Shown here: positions 1 to 12,798 of the stretch, piece after piece
Layout: every line of letters starts with the position of its first letter
Position numbering within the stretch: the first letter of the stretch is position 1
Source: Micromussa lordhowensis
Lineage: Eukaryota > Cnidaria > Anthozoa > Scleractinia > Lobophylliidae
Assembly: GCA_964020085.1 (NCBI GenBank)
Contig: OZ026597.1
Location: 10,121,497 to 10,185,496, forward strand
Reading direction: 5' to 3'
DNA: 64,000 bases
The notes under the pieces: generated by a model
Database searches by the model: none
What the model saw: only the letters and a program-made list of their open reading frames with translations
What the model was told of the DNA's origin: nothing
Made by a program: the position numbers and the translations under genes

Positions 1-80
1 AAAATATTTGGGTCGAGGTTAGGACGTACGGACCGAGCGCAGCAAGGTCCGTGCGTCCTGACCGAGAGCCAAATATTTTC
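1..80. repeat. Inverted-repeat hairpin at window edge
   Basis: The outer bases AAAATATTTGG and CCAAATATTTT pair, and inside them AGGACGTACGGA pairs with TCCGTGCGTCCT. It looks like the end of a dispersed hairpin repeat; the window edge prevents defining the whole element. Confidence 0.6.
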
Positions 81-2873
81 CCGTCCGGCCCGACCTCACT
101 AAGTCAATAAACATTTTATCATATGACCAATTTTTAACACTTTTCAGGATCAAAATTGTTTCGCAATATTTTTGCGGGGCCGTACGTGGTTTTCCGGCCC
201 TATCACTTCGACGCGTACGGCCCTCATACGGGAACTTTTCTCTTATGGTTTTCCAAGGAAATTGCGTGCGGGGCCGCACGGGTCATATGATAATGTTTCT
301 TATTTTACGACGTCGAGATTCGTAGACGTTTGAGGCACCCTTACCAAGATCAGTAAGGGCCGGATTACGCGGGACCGTAAGAATAGCGTTTGCAAAGAGG
401 CTGAGAGAGATTTTTCCTCGGGAAGGAAGCAATTATTTGCTCAGACATGAAACTTGGTCTGACCTTCACAACATTTTTGAGAATTTGTTTTGCGCAGTAA
501 CATTTTTTCAACATTGACATTTTGAATTTTGAAAGAAAAATGTTTCCGATTGTACCGCCAGCGAAAATAAACTCATGCAAAATATTTTGAACTAAAGTAA
601 CCTCAGCAGCAGAAATTTTCCTGTCCTACGAAATTCCTCGAGAAGAGCTAGATTTGGACAAGAGAGTCAACATGGCTCGTCGGCTTAATTCAGTTAAAGT
701 GAAACGAACAACTGAAGCCTTAAAGCAAACATTGCGTTACCACATCGTGGGAGATGCAAAGAGCTCACTAACCGATAAAGAAAGGCTTTTGCAAGGAGGC
801 TGAGACAGTTTTTTCCCTCGGGTAAGAAACATTTATTTGCCATAAAAAATTCATAAAAGAAATCGGCTTAAGTCTTTGGTCGTCTTATCGTAAGACTAAT
901 CCGGCTACAGTACATGTAATTTGCATATGGATGGGAAAAAAATATTCATCGTTTCTACTGTTTAAAATATCACATGAAGGTAGATTTTTCCCGAAACAAC
1001 GGCTAAACCACGGGTAATCTAATTTGAAATCCACAATTTGATCTGTAGCAATGATTATTTTATTTCCAAGTGTTTGCGGTTGATGTTTTTTGGTTAGAGT
1101 GGGACCGCCGTTATCTTTGTTTACCATCAAAATGGCGAATATTTGGCAAATTCCTGGAGCTCTGTACGGCGCGCAGTGAAGAGTGCCCACAAATTTTATT
1201 CGATAGGTTTTTACATTGATATTAGTACTTTTGACTGATTGTAGATTTGTTTCTAGATCAGGTCCCACATTTGAGGAAATAGCTTTTAACTTAAGGTATG
1301 TCACGCTTCACACTTTCCGGAGTTTGGTAGCAGGTATTTTAGAAAATTCATAGCTCCGGCAAACTTTGACAGAATAAACTTGTTAAACCGTTAAAATATC
1401 GAGGAAAGATGAAACTTTTGCATGTGAAGTATTCAGCTTGTTTGATTGAAAAACTTTGTTTCGGCAGCGTCCGGCGTTTGTAGCAAAATTTCAGAATCTG
1501 CCATGGCAAATTAGCCAGTTAAGAGGTCACTTTGAAAACCATCTCGTAAAAAAATGGAAAAAATCGAATTAATTCAAATAAATGCGATATTTGTACATTG
1601 GATATGATGATTGACTTTCGCTGAAAAAATGAAGCCAATCGGTGAAGGTCGGAAATTTGCCTTATCCGTTCTTACGCGGACAGCCTCTTAAGTAGTGAAG
1701 ATCTTCTGTTCACGTTAATGAAATCAAGCAAAAGAAATGCCGAGTACAGTGTTTGTGCTATTGACAAGCAGCTCAGGAAAATTAAGGCAAGGGCCAAGAT
1801 CTGTTTTGGCCGGGTTGCACAGGCTTTCCGAAACACAAAGAGTCCTGGGAACTAGCAGCAAACCGAAGCAATATGAAACAAAATGGCGGCCGAAGGCTGC
1901 GAGAGCACTATCTACGGAGTAGCCATGTTTTTGTATTTTTTCGGGATTACGAACTCTCTACTTCTTATATCCTGTTTTTATTGACGATCATCGAATGGAA
2001 AAACAAAGATGATAGAGGCAATTAAGGTAAGCATTGTTTTATTACTTGAAGTTTTGAAATACTTACAAAACGTACACAAATGACCTTTATACCATGTGCG
2101 ACCGCGAGCTACGTGGCTTGCTCAGTAATCCAAGTGATAGACGTTTAGTTTTAATTCGTTTAAGTGATCGTTTTCGTAATTAGATTACCCGTTTCGGAAA
2201 CTAAAGATCGTTTTGGACCGCCGACGGAAATATAAGATGCGGTTGTTAGCCGTGTCTGGTCATACGAAGTTTGGTTGGGAGAATTTTATATTGGGTCAAC
2301 AGAAAACACACCAGAACTCCGAGGAGGCTCGCATCTAAAAGAAATTTAGTTTTTGATGCATGGGAATAAAATTGTTTGGTTTTATATGAATATATGAATT
2401 CATAAAAAATACAATGTCTGTACGAAGTGGATAAATAATCATAAGAGTTGTTTTTTTTCTTTTCTATTAATTATACATGCTCTCTCTAACTTAACAGCCA
2501 CTTAGTTAAGGTTATGTGAGTTTGATGGACACATCAAAGAAATAGTTCTATATCATTATGTTTAAAATGCTTAGTAAAATGTATATATTTTGAATTTTAC
2601 AGCTGTATATGTGCCATGTACACGTTAAACCTTTCTTCCAAATTATAACAGCTCTATGTGTGCCATGAAAAACCTTTGTCCTAAATTGTTTTACTCTGTT
2701 ATATTCCTAGCATAATGTTATTATGATTTGTTTTTTCATCAACAATGTCAATTTAAATTAACTGTTATATAATATTGCAATTGTATAATTTATATCGTTG
2801 ATGCTCCTACATTGTGAGCTTACATGTATTTTGCCTGGACAGAGGCAATCATATCTTGAAATGCTAAGCTTGT
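81..2873. other. Intergenic, repeat-rich, no gene recognised
   Basis: I see no convincing gene here. A direct repeat of roughly 55 bp occurs near 392-447 and again near 788-843 (shared text such as GAGGCTGAGA and CCTCGGG). A 139-codon minus-strand reading frame at 885-1304 has no recognisable domain. From about 2340 the sequence becomes very AT-rich with no good polyadenylation signal for the minus-strand gene that ends at 2874. Confidence 0.5.
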
Positions 2874-5800
2874 TCATAAGTGAACAGTTATTTTCCAGTA
2901 CTTTAAAAGTTCTTCACACAAGAGCATATTTTTATAAATTGAATATTGCTCTTTGTTTCTTCTTATGACTTGTAAGCTTGGTTCAGAACAGTCATGACTG
3001 AGGTAGTATTGTTTTTCCCATTCTTTGTGTTGTTTCTTAAGGGCAGTGTGATGAGCTAGTATTTGAGTTTGAACAGGTGCAAGAAGGCTTTCATAATTTC
3101 TTTTGTAAAAGTCATTTGTGGGATGTTTTTTCAGGTTTTGTCTTGCATTGTCCAGTTTGTACAGGCAATCTGACTCCCCAACTATTTTCACAATATTTGT
3201 GCAGAGTTTTGTTTTGATTTTTTTCACTTGTGGACTTCTAGATTTGGTTAGAGAATGAGAGCTTGTATTTTGCTGGTTTCTTTTTGCTGCTGCAAGAGGT
3301 TGTGGCTCCTCATCTTCATCGTCAGTGTAGTCAATGGACAGATCTTTCACAACAGATGTTACTACCTCTTCCAGTCCTGTTACATGTATCTCTTCTTCAC
3401 TTTCTCCCTCATCAATGCCTTTCCCACTTTCACCTTGATTAGCCATGTCAGGATATTCTTCCTGGCATTCCAGATCTGCTGTGTCATCTGCATTTGCACT
3501 TTCCTGATCTGGTGTACTGTCTGCATCACTTTCATCGTCCTCTCTATGTAAAAAGTTTGTGTGTATGATTTCGGTGCAATCACCTTTCTGGTCATACAAT
3601 CTGATGATCCTGTGGGGGATTACAACAGCATCATCATTCAGGCATCTCTCCCAGCTTTGCTCAAGGTATTCGTCTTCTTTTTTGAGGTCACTTGATCTGA
3701 AATGGTGAAGGGTTGGTCCCTGGGGTCTGGTTCTTGGTTCATCAGGGCCATCAAAAAATTCCACTCCAGACAAGATCTGACGCCACCAGACACCTTCACC
3801 ACAGGCAATGAAGTCACTGATGGCTTGTAAATGGGCTTGGTACTCCTTGGGATTCTTGATGATATAGCAATTAGGTATAGTTGTGTTGGGGAATGGTGGT
3901 AGAGTGCTGTAGTATTTTGAAATCTGTGATTCCTGCACTTTAACTGCATTGCCTTGCTTACTTTCTGCAAGCTTCTGTTCAGCTTGAAGGCGGATCAGGC
4001 TTGGAGTGATGATATCACCAGGTCTCCTGCTAGTCAATCTGGTGACACCTTGTAGAGTGTTAAAGTGCCTTTCCTCCTCCTCAGTGTTGGTGGATTTTGC
4101 TGAGATAATCCTACTCTGCTTTCCAGCGTGAGCTGTCAGTGAGTGCCAGTATCGACCATAGAACTTTCTGCTTGTTAGGGACTTTGGTTGCCCAATTATG
4201 TCTTTGCATATCATGGCATGGATGAATGCTTGGTTGTGAAGACGCAACACTAACTTTGGAGAGCGTGATTGTGCTGGCAAGTAAAGTAGTTTACTGAGCT
4301 CTGTGAGGGAATCCAACAGTGTCTGTACTTTAGGTCTTACTTTGCCTATTGAATTAAAGATAAAACACAGTCATTATATAATAATGATACATCATTCAAT
4401 AGTGCTGTCAATAGCTATATGTACCCTAGTTTGATTCCATTCTTAAGAGTTCTGTTGCAGATGGTTATAATGAATCTCACTGAGGTCAAAGTGATTTCAA
4501 AGAGCTTGTTTTCTTTTTTTCCTTTTTTAAGATTATAAATTATGGTAATAAATCTGGAACAAATGAATACACAAATCACACTAGTGTCAAATATTTTTGA
4601 CCTGAACTTCATTTTAAACTGAATATAGTTACATGACTTTATCTTAGAGCAAAACCTGACCTTTAAGTTATTATTTTATGACTATTGAGTAGTCAGAAGA
4701 ATTCTATTTTCATTGTTTCATTGATATTATTCCTCAAATGACATTTGTATTATTGTGTTTCTTAGCAGTAAAAGTTCTAGATGCAAACATAATGTACAGT
4801 ACATGTATATTAAATAAAATTCCCAAATATCCTGAAACAACACAACATAAAAAGCCTTTGTATCTTCACAGTATGCTGCTAAATATCAAAAAAGATGGCC
4901 ATCAACAAATAGAAAAAAAACTCAAAATTGTTTATCATTATTGCGAGATCTGCTCTAGTCTGTAATGACAGCTGCAAGTCGATAATCACAGCCTTGTAGC
5001 TTTTCCTTTCCAGCAAATGAACACTCAATGATGTCCTGAAATGCAATTTTTTCATCCTTTTCAAGATGTGAAGGCAACTCAGTGAGAACATTGGCAATGT
5101 GTTCCTTGACATCATGAAGAGGCTCTGTAGGTAAGACTTCATAGTTTCCTGTTTGAAGTAACATTTGCAAGATTGTTATGCTTTTGAATAGCCCACTTGT
5201 CATTATTTTTATGTAAAATTCTATTGACTGTATATACCAGGACTTGTAACAGAGACCATGCATTTGTAAACATTTTACATTTGTAAATTAAATACACAGT
5301 ACAGCGACTTGAACACATGTATCACTGCTATATCATCCTATAGTATACCCAGAACAGGCCAAGGAAAAAAGCAATGCCATACTGTCCTGTCTACATGATT
5401 GTACATAATTTTTTGGACCTCTCTTAGTTTATGTGTACAATTTTGGTAATAGGTAGTATGCAGTGCCTACCTAAACCAAGGTCTGCTAGTGTTTTCTCTT
5501 GGTCAAAGAACATCATTGCTGGCACCCGTTGAATTCCACCAATCTCTTCTTTGAGAATTTCTTGAAGGTCCTTCTTTTGTCCATCAGTTTCAAGGCCTCG
5601 GGCTCTGCATTCACTTCTCAACTCTTCTAAGCGAAGATCTTTAAATGGCTTCAAACCAGCATTCCTTTTATTTTTTCCAGCAGGCCCCTGTAGAACTTTC
5701 TTTAACCGTTCTGAGAGAGTAAGGTGAGGTTTAGAGAGAGAAACTGCAAGGTCCTTGTAGTTTCTTGCATCACCACTACAACTTGCGCATCCAGCATTTC

Positions 5801-8545
5801 CCCCTTTTTGTTCTCCAGCCTCAAATTGTTGTTCAGGGCCATCTCCATGAAAAAAGCGCATTACATCAGTAATCTCAACTCCATTTGACGTGGTGATTTT
5901 AATGTTCATACTCTGCAAACAGGCCTTTCTGGTGTTAATGTAGGCTAGCTGATCAACTTCAGAGGAACCACATCTCCCCAGAATATAAACTTGGGGTCTT
6001 TCAACTATAGACTGCACATCAATGTCTCCTTTGCCTTTTGCTTTCATTTCTTCATTTGTGTAATATAGGGCCTCATCATATACTGAATTTACTGTCAGTA
6101 GAAGGTGACCATGGTTGAGAAGGGTTGAGTTGTCACCCCAAATCATAAGGTATCGCTTTCTTTCCATTGCTTTTAATCTCTCTTTAGACTCCAATTCACT
6201 TTCTTTCCCTGCATTGGCATCCTCACCAAGGTGAATAAGTCTGGATCTGACTTCAGCATCGGTCATGGCGGTATAGTAGTCATCATTGTGAATTCGTAAT
6301 AAACCCAGGGATTCCTGTTCTTTTAGCATTCGGGTCCTTATCTCTAGGAGAGGGATCTTACGGCCAGATACAGTAAAAGTTTCAGTCTTGAGAGTGCCTT
6401 CCTTTGTCAGCAACACCTTTTTGAATGTTTGGGGGACAATCATTTCGCCAAGAATAAACTCTCCACTTTCAATTTTGCTCTACAAAATGAAACAAAACAA
6501 TTAATGCCGGAATCCAGAGTCACACATGTCAAAGTATTTTGTGTGCTGATGTAACATGGTAATGCAATACATAGCAACTATGAAAATTGACCTCACAGTG
6601 TGTACAAATTAGCTGAGCTACCTTGAAAATTAGTGAAAAGGCAAAGAGCTCAACATCTTTAGGAGATATACAGTTATGTACATATCATGACAAGTCTTTA
6701 AAATACATTGCATGTATCATCTACAATTCAGTATGCACAGATTTATGGATCCTGGGTGAAAAATTAAAGAAAAGTTCTTTTTAAATTCATTTATATTTAG
6801 TTTACTGCACTGTACTTACCATTAAAGTTTCCCTTATTTCTTTGTTTGTTCTTGGAACTGGTACTGAGATCTCTCCACCCTGCATTCGCATTATTCTTCG
6901 TCTGGCTGCTGGTCTTTCTTGTCTGAACTGCTGGAATCTGGATAACTGTACTCCTTTACTTTCCAGGAACTCCTTGACAACCATATTTCCCAGTTTTGTC
7001 TTTTCCATCACACCATATTGACGGGCAAGTTCTGAGTAATTGATCTGGAAAAGAAGCATACACCTTTCAACTTTTTTGCCAATTAAATTTGTCTCTGGCC
7101 TGTTATTTTCTATTGAAATTTGTGTGTTACTAATTGATTCTGGCTGCAGGGTAATGACAGTTGGTAATGACAGTTGGCAACAATTTATCATCAGTTTCAC
7201 CTGGCACCAACTGTTAGTAATACTGCCCTAATAAGTATATTATAATCATAATCTTCTAATAATTATAAGATTATGATTTAGCAGTGTTTGCTACAATTTC
7301 TCATGATTAAGATTATGATTATATATTATTACAGTGCGACTACTCTAACCAAAGCCACCCGACAAAATTTTCTACAAATTTAACGAATGAAAATCGTAGA
7401 GGTTGCGAATGGTTTTGCAACAGATTATCCAAAATAACCACAAATGTGTTGACTTTGTAATGTACAGATTGATTACATGGATATTTGTTGAAAAACTTTT
7501 GCTATTTACCTCCATAATTTTTATTCATTAAATTTGTGGACAATTTTGTCGGGTGGCCTTGGTTGGAGTAGTCGCACTGTAAATAAATATGTTTTTTTAT
7601 TGCAGTTTATCACTGTGGCTTTACCTTTTTTACAATGTATGTTTTACTTACCCTTTCTCCATCCCTCATTGCATTAACTTTTTCCAGGAGCCCATCTTTG
7701 TCAAAGTCAAGATCCTCTGGCCGTGGAGAGTGCCTTTTCTTCTTGCATTGGCCTTCATCTTCCTCTCGCTTCCTTTTATTGGCCCTTTGTTCTGCATCTT
7801 CTGGACTTTCAAAGAAAAGTGACAACCGCTGCTCCTGTCGCTGGCTGTAGGTCTGTCTGGTGGAAAGCATGGTGTCACAGTCCTTTTCTGACCATTTTTC
7901 CTGGATGCTGCTCTTGTCAAGTGTGGATTTTTTTCTCCTTTCCTTTTTCCCTTCAGCATGTGATTTTTTGTCTTCAAGACCCAACACAGAAACAGTGGTT
8001 TGTGCCTTAGCGAATGTTACCCCAAATATAGTTTTAAATGGAGTATTTATTTTTTCATAAATCTGTGAAGTAGCTGTTTTAATAGCCTTTTTTGTTACCT
8101 TCATGTTTCCACGGCATGATGGTTTAAGAATGCGGCTCTTAATGTTCTTGCGAATGCCTTGTTTTGTAATAGAGTTTTCTTTTTGATTCCACATGGGAAA
8201 TAAAGATTGGAAAGGAAAGTGATGAACATCACAAGCCTCGCAATTTGTACGAGTGTGTTGCTGCTTTTCATATTCAGTCAGCTTTTCCCAGTTGTTGGGG
8301 CTGAAATGTTCTGTGTATTTATCCTTGTCAGATTTTCGCTTCCATTTTCCAAAATGGTGTACAAGGCTCTTGGAGCGTTTGACATAAGAATGTTTGTCTA
8401 CCTCATATCGCTCTTGGTGTCCTTGAAATAATGTTAGGTAGTTTCTCAAGCGGTTGTCGTGGTCATACTCAACTTTGCCAGTTGATTTTATGAAGCTGCG
8501 TTTGACTGCAACTCGAGCAAATCCACATCCAAAGAAAGAGGCCAT
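2874..8545 (-). CDS. Five-exon gene for a large unrecognised SAP-motif protein
   Basis: Minus-strand exons 8545-7652, 7044-6820, 6479-5471, 5148 to about 4957, and about 4335-2874. The first three introns have clean GT-AG ends and matching phases (0, 0, 1). The fourth junction is unresolved: exon 4 runs into an in-frame TAG without a good donor, so this copy may be damaged or use a weak site. The predicted protein is about 1,250 residues. The first exon is basic and has CEAC. Exon 3 has FFHGDGPEQQFEAG followed by a C-x2-C near residues 580-605, then a SAP-like helix-extended-loop-helix (LRLEELRSECRARGLETDG, about 650-687), a DNA-binding fold. Exon 5 has a conserved-looking YGRYWHSLTAHAG stretch and then a long acidic region. 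It resembles a multicopy family of uncharacterised cnidarian proteins; function unknown, possibly transposon-derived. A MITE sits in intron 1. Confidence 0.65.
7332..7579. mobile_element. 248-bp Tc1/mariner-type MITE
   Basis: Flanked by TA on both sides, with inverted ends CAGTGCGACTACTCTAACCA and its near-perfect complement extending over 45 bp. It lies in the first intron of the SAP-motif gene. A second, equally long copy is at 59966-60213. No coding capacity. Confidence 0.85.
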
Positions 8546-9667
8546 TTATGGCGCCAAATCTAACAGTTTCTGCTTACAGAAATACACTGAAAACACGGTT
8601 TCTGTCAAAATTACCTTTTAAGATCACGTCAATCCGGTCTAAACTTTGCTAAAGAAAACCTTCTGAGATGGATAATTGCAATCTTTGTAGTAAGAGCATA
8701 ACATCTACATATATCAGAAACGGATCGTTGCTTACTGACTCATTTGATTAGCTCGGTTGAATTTTCCGCCAAAACCTCGCGCATGTCAATTATAAATATC
8801 ATCGAAGGCTCATAATAAGCTGTAAGCAATAAGCACAATTTTTTCTCACGAACCACAACATCAATCTACAATGATCATTTCGTAACAAATTTTGCCATTT
8901 ATTCTCATCTTTCCACATAGAAACACGAAAATATACAATATTTAGACTACCTTATTGTTAGCAGAAGTATCTTTTTTAGATGTTTCAGCCTCTGTAGGTA
9001 ATTGTTTCGTGATAAAATCGGTAGAAAGTTTGCAAATACTACTCAAGCCACGACCACATCAATGCTTTTCCTTCCGCCATTTTCTATCTTGGAACCAGGC
9101 CTGATATCAAAAGCATTGAGTCTATTGGCCATTTCGTCTCTAGGGCAACGAAAATTGTAGTTCCCAGGTTATCTTTTCAGTAAACTGCTCGGGCAACATG
9201 GGAAATTCAAAATGGCGGACAACAGTCTTAAGAGGAAGGTATTTTGATAAATGGCAACACTTTTGAGCTTCGATATCCTGTTTTCACTTCGAAATTCTTG
9301 TGAATCATGATGTCTTCCATATCTCTGTGCTTGGCCTTTTGAGAAAATAACTTAATTTGTTATTTGAATTTAGAAGAAACGATGGTTTTAGAGTATGTTT
9401 TAAAATTGGCTAGAAACTACTTCTACACAAAACACTATTTCGTCTAAGACCAAGCACAGTTTAACAGTTTAAGTATCCAACACTTCAAAAGTATCATTGC
9501 GTTTCTCAACGATTACAGAAAAAGTGTTGCCATTTTTTGTTTAAAATGGTCTATTTTTCAGCGGTTATCGGCTTTCCTTAAACATCGATCACATTACTAA
9601 ATCACGTGATATTTTACCAGGAAAGCCACAATTTTAATTTTGTTAAGTGGACCAAATTTCGTTCGAT
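8546..9667. other. Intergenic between two minus-strand genes
   Basis: Contains the presumed promoter of the SAP-motif gene. A plus-strand ATG in a good context (AAAATGGCGGAC, 9213 onward) is followed after nine codons by a GT, and a short minus-strand ATGGCGGAAGG frame lies near 9075. Either could be a first exon, but neither connects to anything I recognise. Confidence 0.4.
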
Positions 9668-9673
9668 TTTATT
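9668..9673 (-). promoter_or_regulatory. Polyadenylation signal AATAAA
   Basis: AATAAA on the minus strand 30 nt after the stop codon of the RPA-like gene, which supports 9703 as the true end of that gene. Confidence 0.6.
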
Positions 9674-9702
9674 GAAATCTCTTTGAATAACACTAATTTC
9701 TG

Positions 9703-11178
9703 TTAAAAAAATGCATTTTTCAGTCTTGGCCCATGCCTTAATTTACCTGAGAGTTTAATACCTTTTGTTGTCAAAATAACTTCGCATAGTTTGTCCTCAT
9801 CTATGTCTTCTATGGTATCTCCTTCATTATTATCTTTGTTGAACTTTTCGATAATAGCTTCCAGTGTGGAAGTGAACAATGAATACCATGTGGTTTGGTC
9901 ACCTTTTTTGATTGAAATACGTGCTGTGGTAGTTTTTGTAGAATTCTTGATGAGAAATCGTGACTGGCAGGTCATACACCTGAGCATTGGCGAGTTTTGC
10001 TGGAACTGGACCTTCTTGGAGCAAGTCACGCAGTTGTAGAACACCATAATGTCTACGCTTTGAATGTTGTCACAGGTTATTTCGTTTGTTTTGAGTTCGT
10101 CTTTAGCGTGTGTGATTTGTTGTTCTGAGATGTTCGGCAGGTTCTCAGTTAATTTGCCAAAGACGGTGTCTATCGCCGAGGATAAGTATTTTTGGCCTTT
10201 AAACTGTCGAAGACGAATGTTATGGATTTCATAAAAGCCCTCTTCTGTACTTTCGATCTGCTCGTTCCAAATCGTGATTGGAATATTTCCAAATTCGTCA
10301 ACAAAGGTTCCTTCCCTTTTAATGAGATCAGTTTTTGTAGGCACATGCTCTGCTCTTCGATCCCCAAAAAGAACCATACCACGAACTGTCACAGTTTGAT
10401 AAACTTGAATATCTTCAAGATCTTTTGTGGTGACCACTGGAGTTTCGTTGTTACGACTGTCACAAGGAAAATCAACGTTCGCTTCCAAGGCATGGTTGAT
10501 TTGCGTAGCTGCGTTCACCCAAATTACATCTTCTTCTGTTGCGTGATAGGTAAATTTGGTTAGTTTGCATGGTGTGCAACTTTCGGCTTTGGTGTCCACA
10601 TTGGATTTGTGTTTTCTGGGTGAAAAACACAATGCTTTTATTTTATTTTCCTTCTCTTGGACTGTAAATGAGAAGTATTCGGATCCTTTTGCACTTCTTT
10701 TCACTGGGCTGACATTGTGGAGATAACCAACAATGGTTGGATCTTTGTGGGGCTGAGTTGAGATTTTCGTCGGCGAAGAAGTTGAATTTGGTGTTGGCGC
10801 TGCCGTTTTAGATGGCCCAGCTGATGTTAACGTTGAACTGCTTGACCGCGTGTCGCTTGATGGAGGTGAACGTACAGGAACTTTATTCGCTGCCGTTTTA
10901 GATGGCTCAGTTGATGTTAACGTTGAAACGCTTGACGGGGCGCTTGACAGAGGTGTACTTGCAGGCACGTTATTACTTCTGGAAGTGTTAGTACCTGAAT
11001 AAATCAAAGTAGCTCGTTGTTAACAGAGAATGTAAATTCTAGAAAGAACGTAGTAGACTCGGAAAAAATCCGAGTACCAGATGGGATAGTCCGTTGTTAT
11101 CGGCTAATTTATTTTTCACGAATCTCAGAATAAAAAAGGAATACCTTTTTTCCGGTTGCTTTTGGCGTTTTCCGACAT
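9703..11178 (-). CDS. RPA70-like single-stranded DNA-binding protein
   Basis: Two exons: 11178-11145 (ATG, 34 nt) and 10994-9703, joined by a GT-AG intron in phase 1, giving about 441 residues. After a short basic N-terminus comes a Ser/Thr/Pro-rich linker holding two copies of a STLTSxxPSKTAA unit. Two OB-fold-like segments follow (about residues 95-185 and 195-290). A zinc ribbon with two C-x2-C pairs (YNCVTCSKK and LRCMTCQSR, about 330-355) then lies in a third OB-like region. This order matches the DNA-binding domains A, B and C of replication protein A large subunit, but the protein lacks the N-terminal interaction domain and is short for RPA1 (about 600 residues). It lies just downstream of a Helitron in the same orientation. 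Some Helitrons carry RPA-like genes, so it may be an element gene rather than a host gene. Confidence 0.8.
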
Positions 11179-11958
11179 TTCTGAACCGTACGTGACACAG
11201 CTAACAGCATCACACGCCTCCGTGAAGATCAAGCAAAAGGACGATCTCGTGCATGTGGGATGTTTCGTATTGTTCGGATAATGCTCGTACAGGCTCTGAT
11301 TGGTTTACTTTCTTCGGATCCCATTGGACGCGACGCCCGTCTTTCTCCAGGCGCCTGCTCGGGCGGCCTCCAAAATCTTTACGTTTCGTACGGATGGTCC
11401 TGGTAACGACATTCTAGATGCCTTGTGTTTGTTTGAATATTCATGGCAGAAATTTACACGAATGATTATTTCGAAGGTATGTACGTTTGTTTTGATTGAT
11501 TTAACTTACTGGTATTTTGCGAAAAATCTACCAAAAGCTGGAGGTGTAAGCTCAGATATATCAAACAAGCAACTTCTGCGATGAAGCTTATACATGTACG
11601 TATAGTCAAGTTTAAAGCTTGCAGTAAGAAGTTATAAGCGTAGTACATATTCTAATTTTTAATTTTCGAGAGTTTCTGTTATGATTTAGAGCGTTATTTG
11701 TTTATTCGCAGTACCTTAATTTACTACAACGATTGTTGGTATCTTGATGACGTCCTTGGTAAAAATTGCCTTCAATTGTAGTACGGTAATAAAATTAAAA
11801 TATTTTCTGACATAGTCATGGAGTACAAACAGCTGGACGCTGAATTGAACATTTGAAGCTTGTATTATTTTGGTTTCAGTAGTAGTGTCCAAATGAAAAG
11901 CTATAGGTTGTTATATGTAAGCTTATAGTAACATGACTGAGGCAATATTGTATTCATT
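11179..11958. other. Spacer between RPA-like gene and Helitron
   Basis: 780 bp without a gene. It should contain the RPA-like gene promoter and the Helitron 3' end. I could not identify a convincing CTRR terminus with its hairpin. Confidence 0.4.
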
Positions 11959-12798
11959 TTAATTTTCAATGATAATTTTGATAGCGTCATGATCTGAGTA
12001 ATAAACTGGAATTACTGAATGGATAATTTTATGCAAAAAGAGTGATTTAACATAAATATGATCCAGCAGACTCCCAGAAGATATAAATGTAGGACTTTGC
12101 ACCACTTGTGTATAGTTGCTTGAATTCATCATGTCATTAAGTGGTTTGATCTCATCATCATTAAAGAAGTTTATATTGAAAGCACCAAGAATTATATCGA
12201 TGTCATGATTATTGATAATGAATCTGAGACGTTCCACAAACTGTACAATACTGGCATTGTGTTTTCTATACAATAGTAGAAGTGTAATGTGTGACTGATA
12301 TTTGTTATTCACAACAACATTCTTAATAGCATTTATGCATGGGAAATATTTATAGTCATTAATATGAAGATGATTTTTTATGCATACTGCTAAACTACAA
12401 AACCTGTGTGAAGTGTGGTCTTGTCTATATATGGTAAATGGGTTTAAATGATCTTTAATATCGTCGTCATTGGTTTGGGGTAGAAGCTGTGTCTCTGTCA
12501 GAGCTATTAGGTCACTATCAAAGATACTGAAATGACATTTAATATCAAGACTATGTTTTTTGAGAGATCTGACATTAAGAAGAGTTATAGACATTTGTCT
12601 GTTTAATGCTGTTTGTACAGGAGGCTCTACAGTACATGTACTTCTTAATCTTTTATATTCTTCATGTACTCTAGGGTTTGTCCGTACATGTCTGTGATTT
12701 ATCTGTCCAAGTATATGAATACCTTGTAAGGTTGTAGATCGACTTATTGCTACATAAACTTGTCCATAGTTAAAAAAACCTTTGTTTTTCAAGTTCAA
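11959..12798 (-). pseudogene. Helitron helicase C-terminus plus endonuclease domain
   Basis: This frame continues the upstream Rep/helicase frame after a one-base shift. It opens with the last PIF1 helicase motif (VYVAISRSTTLQGIHILG), then an EEP-fold endonuclease. Visible motifs are ITLLNVRSL at the start, LTETQL with the metal-binding Glu, GAFNIN where GDFN is expected, SLLDHIYV, and SDHDAI at the end. The Asp to Ala change at 12181-12183 is a single-base difference (GAT to GCT) in a catalytic position of the family and should remove nuclease activity. The frame ends naturally after SDHDAIKIIIEN, as expected for the end of the polyprotein. Confidence 0.85.

Noticed and set aside
885..1304. 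139-codon minus-strand frame
   Set aside because: No recognisable domain, no splice signals and repeat-rich surroundings; could not be supported as a gene.
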